This document shows, in pieces, positions 1 to 9,690 of a stretch of 64,000 bases of DNA (its first letter is position 1; the number at the start of each line of letters is the position of its first letter). Source of the DNA: Pseudomonadota bacterium. Lineage in GTDB: Bacteria; Pseudomonadota; Alphaproteobacteria; GCA-2746255. The position numbers and the translations under genes are program-made. Where the stretch lies: positions 413,213 to 477,212 of the forward strand of contig JBFMHN010000001.1 of NCBI GenBank assembly GCA_040752895.1, written 5' to 3'. Under the pieces are notes generated by a model, which worked only from the letters and a program-made list of their open reading frames with translations, made no database searches and had not been told where the DNA came from.

Positions 1-2634
1 CCGAGGATCCAGCCGCGAGGCAAAATCGAAGATATTCCGGAAGGGGCCGTGGGCTTTTCGCTCTTCGATCACGTGCGCCATCGCATGGGCACCGACATTC
101 TTGAGAGCGGCCAGCGCATAGCGGATGGCGGCCGCCCCTTCCGTCGCTCGCTCGACCGTAAAGACGACGCTGGAGCGGTTGACGTCGGGCGGCAGCAGCG
201 AGATGTCAAGCCGCGCCAGCTCCTGCCGGAACCCGTTCAGCTTGTCCGTGTTGTTCAAGTCGAGAGACATCAGCGCCGCCATGAATTCGAGCGGATAGTT
301 CGCCTTGAGATAGGCCGTCTGGTAAGCGACAAGCGCGTAAGCTGCGGCGTGTGACTTGTTGAAACCATAGCCCGCGAATTTATCGACCTGTTCGAAGATA
401 TGGGCGGCCTGCGTCTCGGGAACGCCCTTCGCGACGGCACCTTCGACAAAGTTTTGGCGCTGTGCCTCCATTTCGGCCTTGATCTTCTTGCCCATCGCCC
501 GGCGTAGGAGATCGGCGGCGCCTAAACTGAAGCCAGAGAGCACCTGGGCGATCTGCATGACTTGTTCTTGGTAGATAATGACGCCGAAGGTTTCTTTCAG
601 GATGCCTTCGAGAAGCGCGTGCAAGTAGTCGGGTTTTTCCAGCCCGTGCTTGCAGGCAACGTAACGCGGGATGTTGTCCATCGGGCCGGGGCGGAAAAGG
701 GCGACGAGGGCGATGATGTCCTCGAAGCAGTCTGGTTGCAGCCGCTTGAGCACGTCCCGCATGCCGGAGCTTTCCAGCTGGAAGACACCGACCGTGTCGC
801 CTTGGCCCAGCGCGGCGTATGTTTTGGCATCGTCCAGCGGCAACAGGGAAAGATCGAGCGCGATCCCCTGGTCCTTCAGAAAGTCAAGCGTGCGCGCAAT
901 CACGGTCAGAGTCTTGAGGCCGAGGAAGTCGAATTTCACGAGGCCGGCGGATTCGATGTATTTCATCGAAAACTGCGTCACCGGCATGTTCGAGCGTGGG
1001 TCGCGGTAAAGCGGGACCAGTTCTTCGAGGGGCCGGTCCCCGATGACGACGCCCGCCGCATGGGTCGAAGCATGGCGGTAAAGGCCTTCGAGCTTCATCC
1101 CGATATCGAGCAGCTTGGCGACGGTTGAATCCTCTTCCCGCATCGCCTGAAGACGCGGCTCGTGTTCGATCGCCTCTTCGAGGCTGACCGGGTTCGCCGG
1201 GTTGTAGGGAATGAGCTTGCAGATGCGATCCACTTGCCCGTACGGCATGCCGAGGACACGGCCGACGTCGCGCAACACGGCGCGCGCCTGGAGCGTTCCG
1301 AAGGTGATGATCTGGGCAACGCGATCCTGGCCGTATTTTTCCTGGACGTAGCGGATCACTTCGTCCCGCCGTTCCTGGCAGAAGTCGATGTCGAAGTCGG
1401 GCATCGAGATGCGTTCCGGGTTAAGGAAACGCTCGAAGAGAAGCCCAAAACGCAAGGGATCGAGGTCCGTGATCGTGAGCGACCAGGCGACGACAGAGCC
1501 GGCGCCCGAGCCTCGACCGGGCCCGACGGGGATGCCTTGGCCCTTCGCCCACTGGATGAAATCGGCGACGATCAGGAAATAGCCCGGGTAACCCATCCGG
1601 CTGATGACATCGATCTCGTAATCCAGGCGTTCCCGGTAATGTTTGCCCACGCGTTCCCGCTCGGCCGCCTCCATCCCTTCCGTAAAAACCTGGGTCGTCA
1701 GGCGTCTTTCGAGCCCCGCCGTCGCCTGACGGCGCAGCATGGCCGCCTCGCTTTCCTCCGCCGCCGTCGGAAAGGCCGGCAGGATCGGATCGCGGGTTTC
1801 CAAGAGAAAGGCACAGCGTTTCGCGATGACAAGGGTATTGGCGGCAGCCTCCGGCAGGTCCGCGTAAAGGGTCAACATTTCCTCGGCCGACTTGAAACGG
1901 TGATCGGGCGTGAGACGGCGACGGTCGCGGTCGGCGACGTGAACACCTTCGGCGACGCATAGCAGGGTGTCGTGGGCCTCAAACATCGCCGCGTCCGCAA
2001 AGAAGGCTTCGTTCGTGGCCACCAGCGGCAAATCGTAGCGATAGGCAAGCTCAAGGAAACCGGACTCCGTCGTTTCTTCCTCCGGCAGACCGTGGCGTTG
2101 GATCTCGATGTATAGACGGCCCGGGAAAATCTCGGCCAGACGCTGCACAAGCACCGCAGCCGCTTCCGCTTGGCCATCCAAGAGCAGCCGCCCGACCGGG
2201 CCCTTCGCCCCACCGGTCAACGCGACCAGGCCCTCGCTTGTCGAGGCGAGGTCCTCCAGGCTTACGTAAGGATCCGCCTCTTGCGCTGTTTCCAGATAGG
2301 CCCGGCTTACCAGCCGGGAAAGATTCCGGTAACCGGCTTTGCTTTGCACAAGAAGGACGACCGCGTCGGTATCGGCTTTTTTTCGCTCGCTCCTTTCGGA
2401 GCCGCCCTTGCCGTTCGCGAGACGGAGCTGGCAACCCAGGATTGGCTGCACACCGGCCTGGGCCGCGGCCAGCGAGAATTCCAGCGCGCCAAAAAGATTG
2501 TTCGTGTCCGTAACCGCAACGGCCGGCATCCGCTCTTTCCGGCAGCGCCGGATGATCTCCGGGATTTTCAGCGCCCCCTCCAGCAAGGAGTAGGCGCTAT
2601 GCACGCGCAGATGAACGAAATTGGCCGGCGGCAT
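1..2634 (-). CDS. dnaE: DNA polymerase III subunit alpha, 3' end beyond the window
   Basis: Catalytic subunit of the replicative DNA polymerase. The gene starts with ATG at 2634 and is open for 878 codons to the window edge; the family is about 1150 residues, so roughly the last quarter is outside. The N-terminus (FVHLRVHSAYSLLEGA) is the PHP domain of the DnaE family. The polymerase acidic motif PDFDIDF lies at residues 412-418, with Asp413 and Asp415 as the expected metal ligands. FRPGPMDNIP and GYGFNKSHAAAYA, also typical of DnaE, follow. The gene lies downstream of lolD on the same strand. A 112-bp gap separates them and contains a perfect DnaA-box sequence. Only the missing C-terminus limits the call. 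Confidence 0.97.
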   Translation of the reverse strand, partial: MPPANFVHLRVHSAYSLLEGALKIPEIIRRCRKERMPAVAVTDTNNLFGALEFSLAAAQAGVQPILGCQLRLANGKGGSERSERKKADTDAVVLLVQSKAGYRNLSRLVSRAYLETAQEADPYVSLEDLASTSEGLVALTGGAKGPVGRLLLDGQAEAAAVLVQRLAEIFPGRLYIEIQRHGLPEEETTESGFLELAYRYDLPLVATNEAFFADAAMFEAHDTLLCVAEGVHVADRDRRRLTPDHRFKSAEEMLTLYADLPEAAANTLVIAKRCAFLLETRDPILPAFPTAAEESEAAMLRRQATAGLERRLTTQVFTEGMEAAERERVGKHYRERLDYEIDVISRMGYPGYFLIVADFIQWAKGQGIPVGPGRGSGAGSVVAWSLTITDLDPLRFGLLFERFLNPERISMPDFDIDFCQERRDEVIRYVQEKYGQDRVAQIITFGTLQARAVLRDVGRVLGMPYGQVDRICKLIPYNPANPVSLEEAIEHEPRLQAMREEDSTVAKLLDIGMKLEGLYRHASTHAAGVVIGDRPLEELVPLYRDPRSNMPVTQFSMKYIESAGLVKFDFLGLKTLTVIARTLDFLKDQGIALDLSLLPLDDAKTYAALGQGDTVGVFQLESSGMRDVLKRLQPDCFEDIIALVALFRPGPMDNIPRYVACKHGLEKPDYLHALLEGILKETFGVIIYQEQVMQIAQVLSGFSLGAADLLRRAMGKKIKAEMEAQRQNFVEGAVAKGVPETQAAHIFEQVDKFAGYGFNKSHAAAYALVAYQTAYLKANYPLEFMAALMSLDLNNTDKLNGFRQELARLDISLLPPDVNRSSVVFTVERATEGAAAIRYALAALKNVGAHAMAHVIEERKAHGPFRNIFDFASRLDPR

Positions 2635-2718
2635 TGTCTTCCTTTACGCGAAAATCCGGCTAAAAGGATTCCACAAAGCGCTATCCTTTGTCAGCGGCTG
2701 CCGAGGACGCCCGCCGAC

Positions 2719-2727
2719 TTATCCACA
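2719..2727 (+). promoter_or_regulatory. Perfect DnaA-box sequence in the lolD-dnaE gap
   Basis: The nonamer TTATCCACA, the strongest DnaA-binding consensus, lies about 85 bp upstream of the dnaE start codon. A single box in intergenic DNA could let DnaA influence dnaE transcription, but chance gives about one such 9-mer per two windows of this size, so function is only inferred. No cluster of boxes or AT-rich unwinding region is nearby, so this is not an origin. Confidence 0.4.
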
Positions 2728-2746
2728 AGAAACTTTTTGGCTCACC

Positions 2747-3427
2747 TCAATCGGTTGCAACGATACCGTCCCGCAGGAAAAGCTTGCGGTCCATCCGCTC
2801 CGCCAATTCCAGATTGTGGGTAGCGACAAGTGCGGCGAGTCCCGCCCCGCGCACCAGGCGGACGATCTCCCCGAAGACGGCGGACGCCGTCTTATGGTCG
2901 AGGTTACCGGTCGGCTCGTCCGCCAGAAGAACGGCCGGCTGGTTGGCGAAGGCGCGCGCGATGGCGACGCGCTGCTGCTCGCCGCCGGAAAGTTCGGCCG
3001 GCCGATGGGTGGTGCGCGCTTGAAGCCCGACGGCAGCCAGAAGCTCCGCCGCGCGCGTTTCCGCTTCCTCTCTGGAGGTGCCGTCGATCATCTGGGGAAG
3101 CATGACGTTCTCGAGGGCGGTGAATTCCGGAAGCAGGTGGTGAAACTGGTAGATGAAGCCGAGGTCCCGCCGCCGCGCCGCCGTACGTTCCCCATCGGAA
3201 AGGCGGCCGCAGGCGCGGTTGCGGATCCATACCTCACCCGCGTTCGGTCGTTCAAGCAGGCCCGCAATATGAAGCAAGGTTGACTTCCCGGCCCCGGACG
3301 GTCCCAGCAAGCCGACGATTTCGCCCGGCTGCACCTCGAGCGAGGCCCCTTGCAGCACAGGAAGGCGCACGCCGCCTTGTTTGAAGCTTCGTTCGATCTT
3401 TTCCAAGCGAAGAAGCGGGTCACTCAT
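2747..3427 (-). CDS. lolD: LolD, ATPase of the lipoprotein-releasing ABC transporter
   Basis: Cytoplasmic ATPase that powers LolC/E release of outer-membrane lipoproteins from the inner membrane to the carrier LolA. The 226-residue protein has Walker A GPSGAGKS at 42-49, the signature LSGGE at 147-151, Walker B LLADE at 167-171 and the switch His at 204. The ATG at 3427 is chosen because it overlaps the lolC stop by 8 bp (ATGAGTGA), implying translational coupling, and gives the usual N-terminus. A longer in-frame reading upstream is inside lolC and is not used. MacB-type ATPases are similar, but the partner and length favour LolD. Confidence 0.93.
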   Translation of the reverse strand: MSDPLLRLEKIERSFKQGGVRLPVLQGASLEVQPGEIVGLLGPSGAGKSTLLHIAGLLERPNAGEVWIRNRACGRLSDGERTAARRRDLGFIYQFHHLLPEFTALENVMLPQMIDGTSREEAETRAAELLAAVGLQARTTHRPAELSGGEQQRVAIARAFANQPAVLLADEPTGNLDHKTASAVFGEIVRLVRGAGLAALVATHNLELAERMDRKLFLRDGIVATD

Positions 3428-4667
3428 AGCGGAGCGCCTCGACCGGGTCCAACCGAGCGGCCCGCCAAGACGGGTAAAGCGTGGCGAGGAAGGAAAGAGC
3501 GAGACCCATGGCAACGATGCCGGTCACTTCCACCCAACTGATCCTTGCCGGCAAATGGGCGAGGAAATAGATTTCCGCCGCGAACAGCTCGGTGCCCGTC
3601 AACTTCTCGATCAAGCCGCGGATCCTCTCGATGTTGGTCGAGAAGGCGAGCCCAAGCGCCAGGCCAGCCAGCGTACCGGTCACCCCGACACTCGCCCCGC
3701 ACAGAAAAAAGATACGCATGATCATGCCGCGCGTCGCTCCCATCGTCCTCAAAATAGCGATGGCCTGGCCTTTATCTTTCACCAGCATGATGAGACTTGA
3801 GACGATGTTGAAAGCGGCGACCAGGACGATGAGAGTCAGGATGAGGAACATGACATTCCGTTCAACCTGGATTGCATTGAAGAAGCTCGCGTTCGCCTGC
3901 TGCCAGTCGTAAATCCGTTTGCCGCTGCCAGCCGCGGCCACGATCTTCAAGCGAAGCGCGTCCACCTTGTCGGGATCGTCGGTCATGATCTCGAGTCCGG
4001 AAACCTGATCCTTCATCTTAAAGAAAAGTTGGGCCGCCTTGAGCGGCACGAAGACGAAGGAGCTGTCGTACTCGAACATGCCGACCTCGAAGGTGGCCAC
4101 CACCGTATAGGACCGCATGCGCGGCACGGTGCCGAAGGCGGTGACGTTGCCCTGGGGCGAAATGAGGGTGAGCGAGTCGCCAATCCGGATGCCGAGCTTT
4201 TCCGCCAGGCGTCCGCCAAGCACGACGGAATCCTCCCCGCCAAAGTCCTCGAGGCTCCCTTCCTTGATGTTGGCGGCCACGATCTTGCGTGCGCGCAGAT
4301 CCTCGGGCCGGATGCCGTGGATCATGGCGCCGTGGGCGGCGTTGTTGGCGGTCGCCATCACCTGCTCCTGGACGATGGGAGCGACCTCGATAATGCCCTC
4401 GATGACGAGGAGCTTTTCCTTGAGCGCATCGAAGTCTTCGAGAGGCGCCCCTATCCCATAGACAGTGAGGTGGCCGTTGAGCCCCAGGATTCGTTTCAGA
4501 AGTTCCTCGCGGAAACCGCCCATGACGGCCATCACGATGATAAGAGTGGCGATCCCAAGCGCTATCCCGAGAAGCGAAAAGCCGGCAATGATCGAGATGA
4601 ACCCTTCCTGCCGCCGCGAGCGCAGGTAACGGCCCGCCATCATCCGTTCGAATGCCGAAAACGCCAT
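3420..4667 (-). CDS. lolC: Lipoprotein-releasing system permease, LolC/LolE family
   Basis: Inner-membrane permease that passes mature lipoproteins to the periplasmic carrier. About 415 residues. One N-terminal membrane helix (about 23-49) is followed by a large periplasmic MacB/LolC-like core. Three C-terminal helices follow, near 272-296, 315-345 and 378-400, which is the FtsX/LolC layout. Only one permease gene sits next to lolD, as is common outside the gammaproteobacteria, so it probably acts as a homodimer (LolF-like). The ATG at 4667 is preferred; a TTG at 4673 is also in frame. It overlaps or abuts the proS stop at 4670 and so belongs to the proS-lolC-lolD run. Confidence 0.92.
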   Translation of the reverse strand: MAFSAFERMMAGRYLRSRRQEGFISIIAGFSLLGIALGIATLIIVMAVMGGFREELLKRILGLNGHLTVYGIGAPLEDFDALKEKLLVIEGIIEVAPIVQEQVMATANNAAHGAMIHGIRPEDLRARKIVAANIKEGSLEDFGGEDSVVLGGRLAEKLGIRIGDSLTLISPQGNVTAFGTVPRMRSYTVVATFEVGMFEYDSSFVFVPLKAAQLFFKMKDQVSGLEIMTDDPDKVDALRLKIVAAAGSGKRIYDWQQANASFFNAIQVERNVMFLILTLIVLVAAFNIVSSLIMLVKDKGQAIAILRTMGATRGMIMRIFFLCGASVGVTGTLAGLALGLAFSTNIERIRGLIEKLTGTELFAAEIYFLAHLPARISWVEVTGIVAMGLALSFLATLYPSWRAARLDPVEALRYE

Positions 4668-4669
4668 GC

Positions 4670-5947
4670 TCAACCCGCGAGCCGCTGAAGCGCGGATTCG
4701 ATCGAAAGCTCTTCGCTTTCGCCGTTCGCCCGCCGCTTGAGCTCGACAACGCCCCCCTTGACCCCGCGCGGACCCACGATGAGCTGCCAGGGAAGGCCGA
4801 TCAGGTCCATCGTCGCGAACTTGACGCCGGGGCGTTCCTCGCGGTCATCATAGAGAACCTCGATACCCGCCATTTGAAGCCGTGCATAGAGGGCGTCTGC
4901 CGCCGCGGCGCACGCCGCCTCGTCCGGCCTTAGATTGATGAGGCCGACCCGGAAGGGCGCAACCGGTTCCGGCCAGACGATCCCCTTCGCGTCATGGGAG
5001 GCCTCGATGATGGCACCGACGAGACGGGAAATTCCGATCCCGTAGGAGCCCATTTCGACGACGACCGCCTCGCCGCCAGGCCCCGCCACCACCGCGTTCA
5101 TCGCCTTCGAATATTTCGTGCCGAAAGAAAAGATATGGCCGACCTCGATGCCGCGGGCCTGGCGGAGCCTGGCCGCGGGCACCGGACAACCGGCGGGGTC
5201 GTGTTTCTCTTCCGTGCAGGCGTATAGGTTTTGGGCGGCCTCGAAGTCGCCGGGGGTAAGTTCATCGAGGGCGGAATCGTAGAAAACCTGGCTCTCTCCG
5301 GTCTCGGCCAGGATGTGAAACTCCTGGCTGAGGTTGCCGCCGATAGCGCCGGGGTCGGCGCGGACCGCGATCGCCTTAAGCCCCATCCGAGCGAAGGTGC
5401 GCAAATAGGTGCGGTACATATTCTCATAGGCCTGCTTCGCACCGTCGTAGTCGAGATCGAAGGAATAGTTGTCCTTCATCAGGAACTCGCGGCCCCGCAT
5501 GACGCCAAAGCGCGGACGCACCTCGTCCCGGAACTTCCACTGAATTTGGTATAGATTTTTAGGTAGATCGCGGTAGCTTTTAATGTAATGCCTGAAGATA
5601 TCCGTGATCATCTCCTCGTTCGTCGGCCCATACAGCATCTCGCGGTCGTGGCGGTCGCGGAAGCGCAGCATTTCCTTGCCGTAATCGTCGTAGCGGCCGC
5701 TTTCCCGCCACAACTCCGCCGGCTGGACGGTCGGCATCAGGACCTCCTGGCAGCCGGCGTGGTCCTGCTCTTCACGGACGATACGCTCGATCTTCTTGAG
5801 AACCCGGAGCCCGATGGGAAGCCAGGCGTAAATCCCGGCGCTGGTCTGCCGCACGAGGCCGGCACGCAGGCTTAGCCGATGCGAAACGATCTGGGCTTCG
5901 GCCGGGGTCTCTTTCAAGGTCGGAAGGAAGTAGAGGGACAGGCGCAT
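4670..5947 (-). CDS. proS: Prolyl-tRNA synthetase, short alphaproteobacterial form
   Basis: Charges tRNA-Pro with proline in the cytoplasm. The 425-residue protein has the class II core: TNEE at 109-112, motif 2 around FRDE (139-142), then GREFLMKD, and a C-terminal anticodon-binding domain from roughly residue 330. The editing insertion present in the E. coli enzyme (about 570 residues) is absent. This is normal for alphaproteobacteria and not a truncation, because catalytic and anticodon domains are both complete. The ATG at 5947 gives the family N-terminus [13 protein letters not shown]; 12 further in-frame codons upstream do not look conserved. Confidence 0.96.
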   Translation of the reverse strand: MRLSLYFLPTLKETPAEAQIVSHRLSLRAGLVRQTSAGIYAWLPIGLRVLKKIERIVREEQDHAGCQEVLMPTVQPAELWRESGRYDDYGKEMLRFRDRHDREMLYGPTNEEMITDIFRHYIKSYRDLPKNLYQIQWKFRDEVRPRFGVMRGREFLMKDNYSFDLDYDGAKQAYENMYRTYLRTFARMGLKAIAVRADPGAIGGNLSQEFHILAETGESQVFYDSALDELTPGDFEAAQNLYACTEEKHDPAGCPVPAARLRQARGIEVGHIFSFGTKYSKAMNAVVAGPGGEAVVVEMGSYGIGISRLVGAIIEASHDAKGIVWPEPVAPFRVGLINLRPDEAACAAAADALYARLQMAGIEVLYDDREERPGVKFATMDLIGLPWQLIVGPRGVKGGVVELKRRANGESEELSIESALQRLAG

Positions 5948-5962
5948 GGGCTCTCGCGTGGC

Positions 5963-5998
5963 AAAAAAAACGCCCCCTACCAAGCCTGGCGTGGGCGG
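5963..5998 (-). terminator. Possible intrinsic terminator after the secreted hypothetical gene
   Basis: On the minus strand a short G+C stem (CGCCC with GGGCG, loop about 17 nt with internal pairing) is followed by eight T. It lies in the 109-bp gap between the gene at 6057-6542 and proS, so it would separate the two. The stem is short, hence moderate confidence. Confidence 0.45.
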
Positions 5999-6056
5999 AA
6001 AACTCTAGGCAATGCGCAGCCTTAATGCAACGGCGGGCGTTAAGGCAAGGGCCGGC

Positions 6057-6542
6057 TTATTCCGTTTTTTCCTTGATCAGCCGCCGGCAGACCTCGGCCA
6101 ACTCGTTCACGGATTCGGTGGCAAGCGGCTGGCCGTTGAAATACGCTTTGTCCCCTTCCACGGTAACGGCGCCGATCCGGGCTTCCGGACGGTAGAGTTC
6201 GGCCGTCGGCGGAACGCTGAAGCGCTTGTCGATCCGGACGGTAATGTCGATCGTGAAGTTCTCCGGCGGGACAATCTTGCCGACCCCTTCCGGATCGGCC
6301 GGCACGACCGGCTTGCCGCGAACGTCCACCCCCGGCCGATAGGCGACGTCCGGCGCCGGCACATGTTTCACGAGCTTGAGGCAATCGAGGCGGCCTACCG
6401 TCACCTGCTCGCCGCCCAGAATACGCGTGTCTTCGGCCGCCGCTGGGTAGGCCATGGCGAGCAGGCAAAAGCCGACAACGTCCATGGCGGCCCAAAGGCC
6501 TAAGGCTGCCCGTTCTTTCCATTCTGTTCGACAAACGATCAT
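6057..6542 (-). CDS. Secreted protein of unknown function
   Basis: A 161-residue protein that I do not recognise. From the ATG at 6542 the N-terminus has a charged stretch (RTEWKER), then a hydrophobic segment ending PAAAED, which reads as a cleavable signal peptide near residues 36-38. A later ATG (codon 20) would leave a shorter signal peptide. The mature part has several Pro/Val-rich beta-type stretches, no obvious catalytic motif, and a basic C-terminal helix (EVCRRLIKEKTE). It lies between tag and proS with possible terminators on both sides, so it is probably transcribed on its own. Periplasmic location is inferred from the signal peptide only. Confidence 0.7.
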   Translation of the reverse strand: MIVCRTEWKERAALGLWAAMDVVGFCLLAMAYPAAAEDTRILGGEQVTVGRLDCLKLVKHVPAPDVAYRPGVDVRGKPVVPADPEGVGKIVPPENFTIDITVRIDKRFSVPPTAELYRPEARIGAVTVEGDKAYFNGQPLATESVNELAEVCRRLIKEKTE

Positions 6543-6584
6543 GGCGCAATTTTCCAAGCCTGCGGTGGATAATAGTTTAAGGCC

Positions 6585-6619
6585 CAAAGAAAAACGGCCG
6601 CGACGTTTGGTCGCGGCCG
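6585..6619 (-). terminator. Intrinsic terminator downstream of tag
   Basis: A perfect 10-bp stem (CGGCCGCGAC paired with GTCGCGGCCG at 6595-6604 and 6610-6619) with a 5-nt loop. On the minus strand it is followed by TTTTTCTTT. It ends transcription coming from the glycosylase gene. Confidence 0.85.
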
Positions 6620-6736
6620 AGAGTTCAGGGAGGAAACGTCCAGAAAACAACCCTACTAGCCATGTAAATCACAAAGCAAAATCGTAAGGCCCATCACTGG
6701 ATACCCCAAATTTTACATTGAACAATTAAAGAATAA

Positions 6737-7315
6737 TTAATCGCGAGAAGATTTGCCTGCGTTCGTATGCATGTCCATCCCCCATGTCCAGGGTGGTTTT
6801 TCTTTTAGAACAATTGGATAAACCTGGCAGCGCCGGTCGTGAGCCCCTGGCAGATAGCCGGTCCCAACCAGAAATTCATTGACGATTTCCTTGCCGGTAA
6901 AAACGAAGGTCTTGCGGAATACTGGAACCCAGTCTTCCAAGGTTTTTGGATGCTTGGAATCCAGCCAGCCCGCGAAGGAACCGTGGGTTTCGCGCAAGCC
7001 CCGCAGGCGCCGGGCGTTCTCGATGACGGCCTCGATCTTCCGCCGGTTGCGAATGATGCCGGCATCGTTCATGAGACGGGCAATATCGCACGGCCCGAAA
7101 CCCGCCACCCGGTCCACCGCGAAGCCCTGAAAGGCCTTTCCGAAGGCTTCGCGTTTCTTGAGGACCGTAAGCCAGGAAAGACCGGCCTGGTTGATTTCGA
7201 GGCAAAGCCGCTCGAAGAGTGCCGCCTCTTCCCGCGTCGGAAAACCATGCTCGCGATCGTGAAAGGGCCCGTGGACGGGATGGTTCTCCGCGACCTTGCA
7301 ATAGCTTTCCGCCAC
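6737..7315 (-). CDS. tag: DNA-3-methyladenine glycosylase I
   Basis: Base-excision repair enzyme that removes 3-methyladenine from alkylated DNA. The 192-residue protein carries the Tag core LEINQAGLSWLTVLKKRE (catalytic-pocket Glu40) and the HDREHG segment. The zinc site is intact: Cys6 and His19 at the N-terminus, His159 and Cys163 (HDRRC) near the C-terminus, with the same spacing as E. coli Cys4/His17/His175/Cys179. The family's usual YHDxEWG is FHDREHG here, a small departure. It is just downstream of the DUF1467 gene on the same strand and is followed by a strong terminator. Confidence 0.93.
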   Translation of the reverse strand: MAESYCKVAENHPVHGPFHDREHGFPTREEAALFERLCLEINQAGLSWLTVLKKREAFGKAFQGFAVDRVAGFGPCDIARLMNDAGIIRNRRKIEAVIENARRLRGLRETHGSFAGWLDSKHPKTLEDWVPVFRKTFVFTGKEIVNEFLVGTGYLPGAHDRRCQVYPIVLKEKPPWTWGMDMHTNAGKSSRD

Positions 7316-7327
7316 CTTGGCGTTGCC

Positions 7328-7567
7328 TTACGTCGGCGCGCGAAAGGAAAGCAGGCCCGATTCCATGATGGCAAAGGCGATCAACCAAAAAAGGCCGGCC
7401 ACCAACGTCGTTACGGCCATCTTGAGCCACATGCGCGGCTTGTCCGGTGCACCGGCCATATGCCCTTCCTCCAGCACCTCCGGCGGGCGCACGCCCCAGG
7501 GCAGCACCATGAAAAGCACGAGCCACCAGAGGATGACATAGATAAAAAGACCGTTGAGCCAGGTCAT
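7328..7567 (-). CDS. DUF1467 family small membrane protein
   Basis: A 79-residue protein with two predicted membrane helices: LFIYVILWWLVLFMVLPWG at the N-terminus and one near MAVTTLVAGLFWLIAFAIM. The WWxxxFxxLPxGV pattern and its position next to mce are typical of the alphaproteobacterial DUF1467 family, whose function is unknown. The ATG at 7567 lies 1 nt after the mce stop codon, so the genes are probably translationally coupled. The longer in-frame reading upstream lies inside mce and is not used. Confidence 0.85.
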   Translation of the reverse strand: MTWLNGLFIYVILWWLVLFMVLPWGVRPPEVLEEGHMAGAPDKPRMWLKMAVTTLVAGLFWLIAFAIMESGLLSFRAPT

Positions 7568-7568
7568 G

Positions 7569-7973
7569 TCATGCCTCTTCCAGCTCGACGAGGGTGCCGC
7601 AAAAATCCTTCGGATGCAGAAAAAGCGTGGGCTTGCCGTGAGCCCCCGGCTTCGGCACGCCATCGCCCAGGATACGCGCCCCGGCCGCCTTCAGCTTGTC
7701 CCGGGCGGCCAAGATGTCGGCGACCTCGTAGCACACATGGTGGATGCCGCCGGCCGGGTTCCGTTGGAGGAAGCTTGCGACCGGAGAGTTCTCGCCCAGC
7801 GGGTGCAGAAACTCGATGTTTGTGTTGGGAAGCCGAACGAAGACGGTTGTTACCCCGTTCGCCGGCATGTCCTTCGGCTCCGAAACCTCGGCCCCTAGCG
7901 TCTGCCGGTATAACGCGGAAGCCGCTTGCAGGTCCGGAACGACGATCGCCACGTGGTTTAACTTGCCAATCAT
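7569..7973 (-). CDS. mce: Methylmalonyl-CoA epimerase
   Basis: Interconverts (S)- and (R)-methylmalonyl-CoA in the propionyl-CoA to succinyl-CoA route. A 134-residue VOC-fold protein with paired beta-alpha-beta modules. Metal ligands are visible in LNHVAIVV (His7), GGIHHVCYEV and the C-terminal GTLVELEEA. Length and motifs are those of bacterial Mce. The mutase genes are not in this window. It is part of the rnj-mce-DUF1467 series. Confidence 0.94.
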   Translation of the reverse strand: MIGKLNHVAIVVPDLQAASALYRQTLGAEVSEPKDMPANGVTTVFVRLPNTNIEFLHPLGENSPVASFLQRNPAGGIHHVCYEVADILAARDKLKAAGARILGDGVPKPGAHGKPTLFLHPKDFCGTLVELEEA

Positions 7974-8000
7974 GCGTTTTCCTCCCGTTGGAAAGCTATT

Positions 8001-9671
8001 CTAGCCCGAATCTTCAGCCAAGCGCACGAGATGGACTTCGACCTTGGATCGCTTGCCGCTGGCGTCCCGAAGATAGCGCTGCACCGCCAGGCGGACCGTG
8101 ATCTCAATCTGTTCAGCGTTCATCCGCTCAGCCAGGGTCAACCCATCCAGCGCCTCCGCTGCGCGAATAGCCGCCTCCTCAAGGAGGCTTGCGTCTTTCT
8201 CCGGATCGAGCAGGCCGGGGGCGGTCACCTTCGGCGGCGAGACGAGAAAGCCTTCCCGGCTCAATACGGCGGTTGCCACGATCAGGCCGTCGCGGTGCAT
8301 ATCCCGCCGCCGTTTCATTACCCCATCCACGACCGGCACCAGCCGCTTCCCGTCAAGACCCAATCGGCCCGTCGGCACCCTATCCACCATTTCAGCGTGG
8401 TCCCGGGTGATCCGCAAGAGCTGGCCGTTTTCGACATAAAAGGCCGCCGGCACCTGACAGCTCTCGGCCAGTTCGACATGCGCCTTCAAATGGCGTGCTT
8501 CCCCGTGCATCGGAATGGCGAAGCGGGGCCGGACGAGGCCGTACATCCGCTTCAGTTCGTCCCGGGCCGGATGGCCGGAAACGTGGATATCGTTTCCCGC
8601 CGCCGTGATGACTTCAATCCCGTTCTGCACGAGTTCGTTCTGAAGGCTTGCGATCGCCTTCTCGTTGCCGGGAATGACACGCGAGGAAAAAATCACCGCA
8701 TCCCCCGTCTCGAGCCGAACGTGCCGATGGCCGCCTCTCACGATCTGGGAAAGGGCGGCACGCGGCTCGCCCTGCGAGCCGGTGCAAATAAGGACGATTT
8801 TCTCCCGCGGCATATGCACCGCCGCTTCTTCGTCAAGGAAAGGCGGCAGATCCTTCAAGACGCCGGTTTCCCGCGCAACCGAGTCGATCCGTCGAAGCGA
8901 GCGACCGACCAAGGCCACCTCGCGCCCGTTCGCCCGGGCAGCGGCCGCGATCGAGGTAAGCCGTGCGACGTTCGTTGCGAAACAGGCCACCGCCACGCGG
9001 GCCGTGAAGCGGCTGATCAATTCCGTAAGGCTCTTTTTCAGATCCCCCTCTGAGCCGGACATTCCTTCGACGAAAACGTTCGTCGAATCGTTAGTCATGG
9101 CAAGCACGCCTTCCTCGCCCAACGCGCGAAGTGCGGCTTCGTCGGAGGGCGCCCCGATCAAGGGGTCGGGATCGAACTTCCAGTCGCCGCTATGAAGGAC
9201 GGCCCCCAAAGGCGTACGGATGACAAGCGCGTTCGGCTCCGGGATCGAATGCGTCAACGTCAAAAAAACAATCTCGAAAGGACCGAGCGCGAGCGTGCCG
9301 CCGAGCCCGACCTCGTGAATGGGGACCTCGCCATCGAGCCGCGTTTCGGAAAGTTTGCGGCGCAGGAGTGCCGCCGTGAACGGTGTTGCAAAAACCGGGC
9401 AGCCCAGGCGGGACCACAGGTAAGGAACGGCGCCGAGGTGATCCTCGTGGCCATGGGTCAGCACGAGGCCGACAAGATCCTCCCGATGCGCTTCGATGAA
9501 GTGAAGATCGGGCATCAAGATATCGATCCCGGGTATGCTTTCGTCGGCGAAGGTGATGCCGAGATCCACCATCAGCCACTTACCGCCATAGCCGTAGAGA
9601 TAGCAATTCATGCCGATCTCGCCAGCCCCGCCCAGCGGCAGGTAAAAAAGCTCGCACTTTTTCAACGGCAT
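8001..9671 (-). CDS. rnj: Ribonuclease J
   Basis: Metallo-beta-lactamase/beta-CASP ribonuclease with endo- and 5'-exonuclease activity in RNA processing and decay. The 556-residue protein shows the metal motif HGHEDH (His73, His75, Asp77, His78), GNDIHVSGHP and the beta-CASP region, then a C-terminal domain. ATG at 9671 gives the N-terminus MPLKKCELFYLPLGG; a GTG at 9680 is also in frame. It follows coaX closely, as in many alphaproteobacteria. Confidence 0.94.
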   Translation of the reverse strand: MPLKKCELFYLPLGGAGEIGMNCYLYGYGGKWLMVDLGITFADESIPGIDILMPDLHFIEAHREDLVGLVLTHGHEDHLGAVPYLWSRLGCPVFATPFTAALLRRKLSETRLDGEVPIHEVGLGGTLALGPFEIVFLTLTHSIPEPNALVIRTPLGAVLHSGDWKFDPDPLIGAPSDEAALRALGEEGVLAMTNDSTNVFVEGMSGSEGDLKKSLTELISRFTARVAVACFATNVARLTSIAAAARANGREVALVGRSLRRIDSVARETGVLKDLPPFLDEEAAVHMPREKIVLICTGSQGEPRAALSQIVRGGHRHVRLETGDAVIFSSRVIPGNEKAIASLQNELVQNGIEVITAAGNDIHVSGHPARDELKRMYGLVRPRFAIPMHGEARHLKAHVELAESCQVPAAFYVENGQLLRITRDHAEMVDRVPTGRLGLDGKRLVPVVDGVMKRRRDMHRDGLIVATAVLSREGFLVSPPKVTAPGLLDPEKDASLLEEAAIRAAEALDGLTLAERMNAEQIEITVRLAVQRYLRDASGKRSKVEVHLVRLAEDSG

Positions 9672-9690
9672 AGCGAACACCCCGGGTGCG

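Noticed and set aside
4670-5947. ProRS as a truncated gene (about 425 residues against 570 in E. coli)
   Set aside because: Short ProRS without the editing insertion is normal in alphaproteobacteria; catalytic and anticodon domains are complete.
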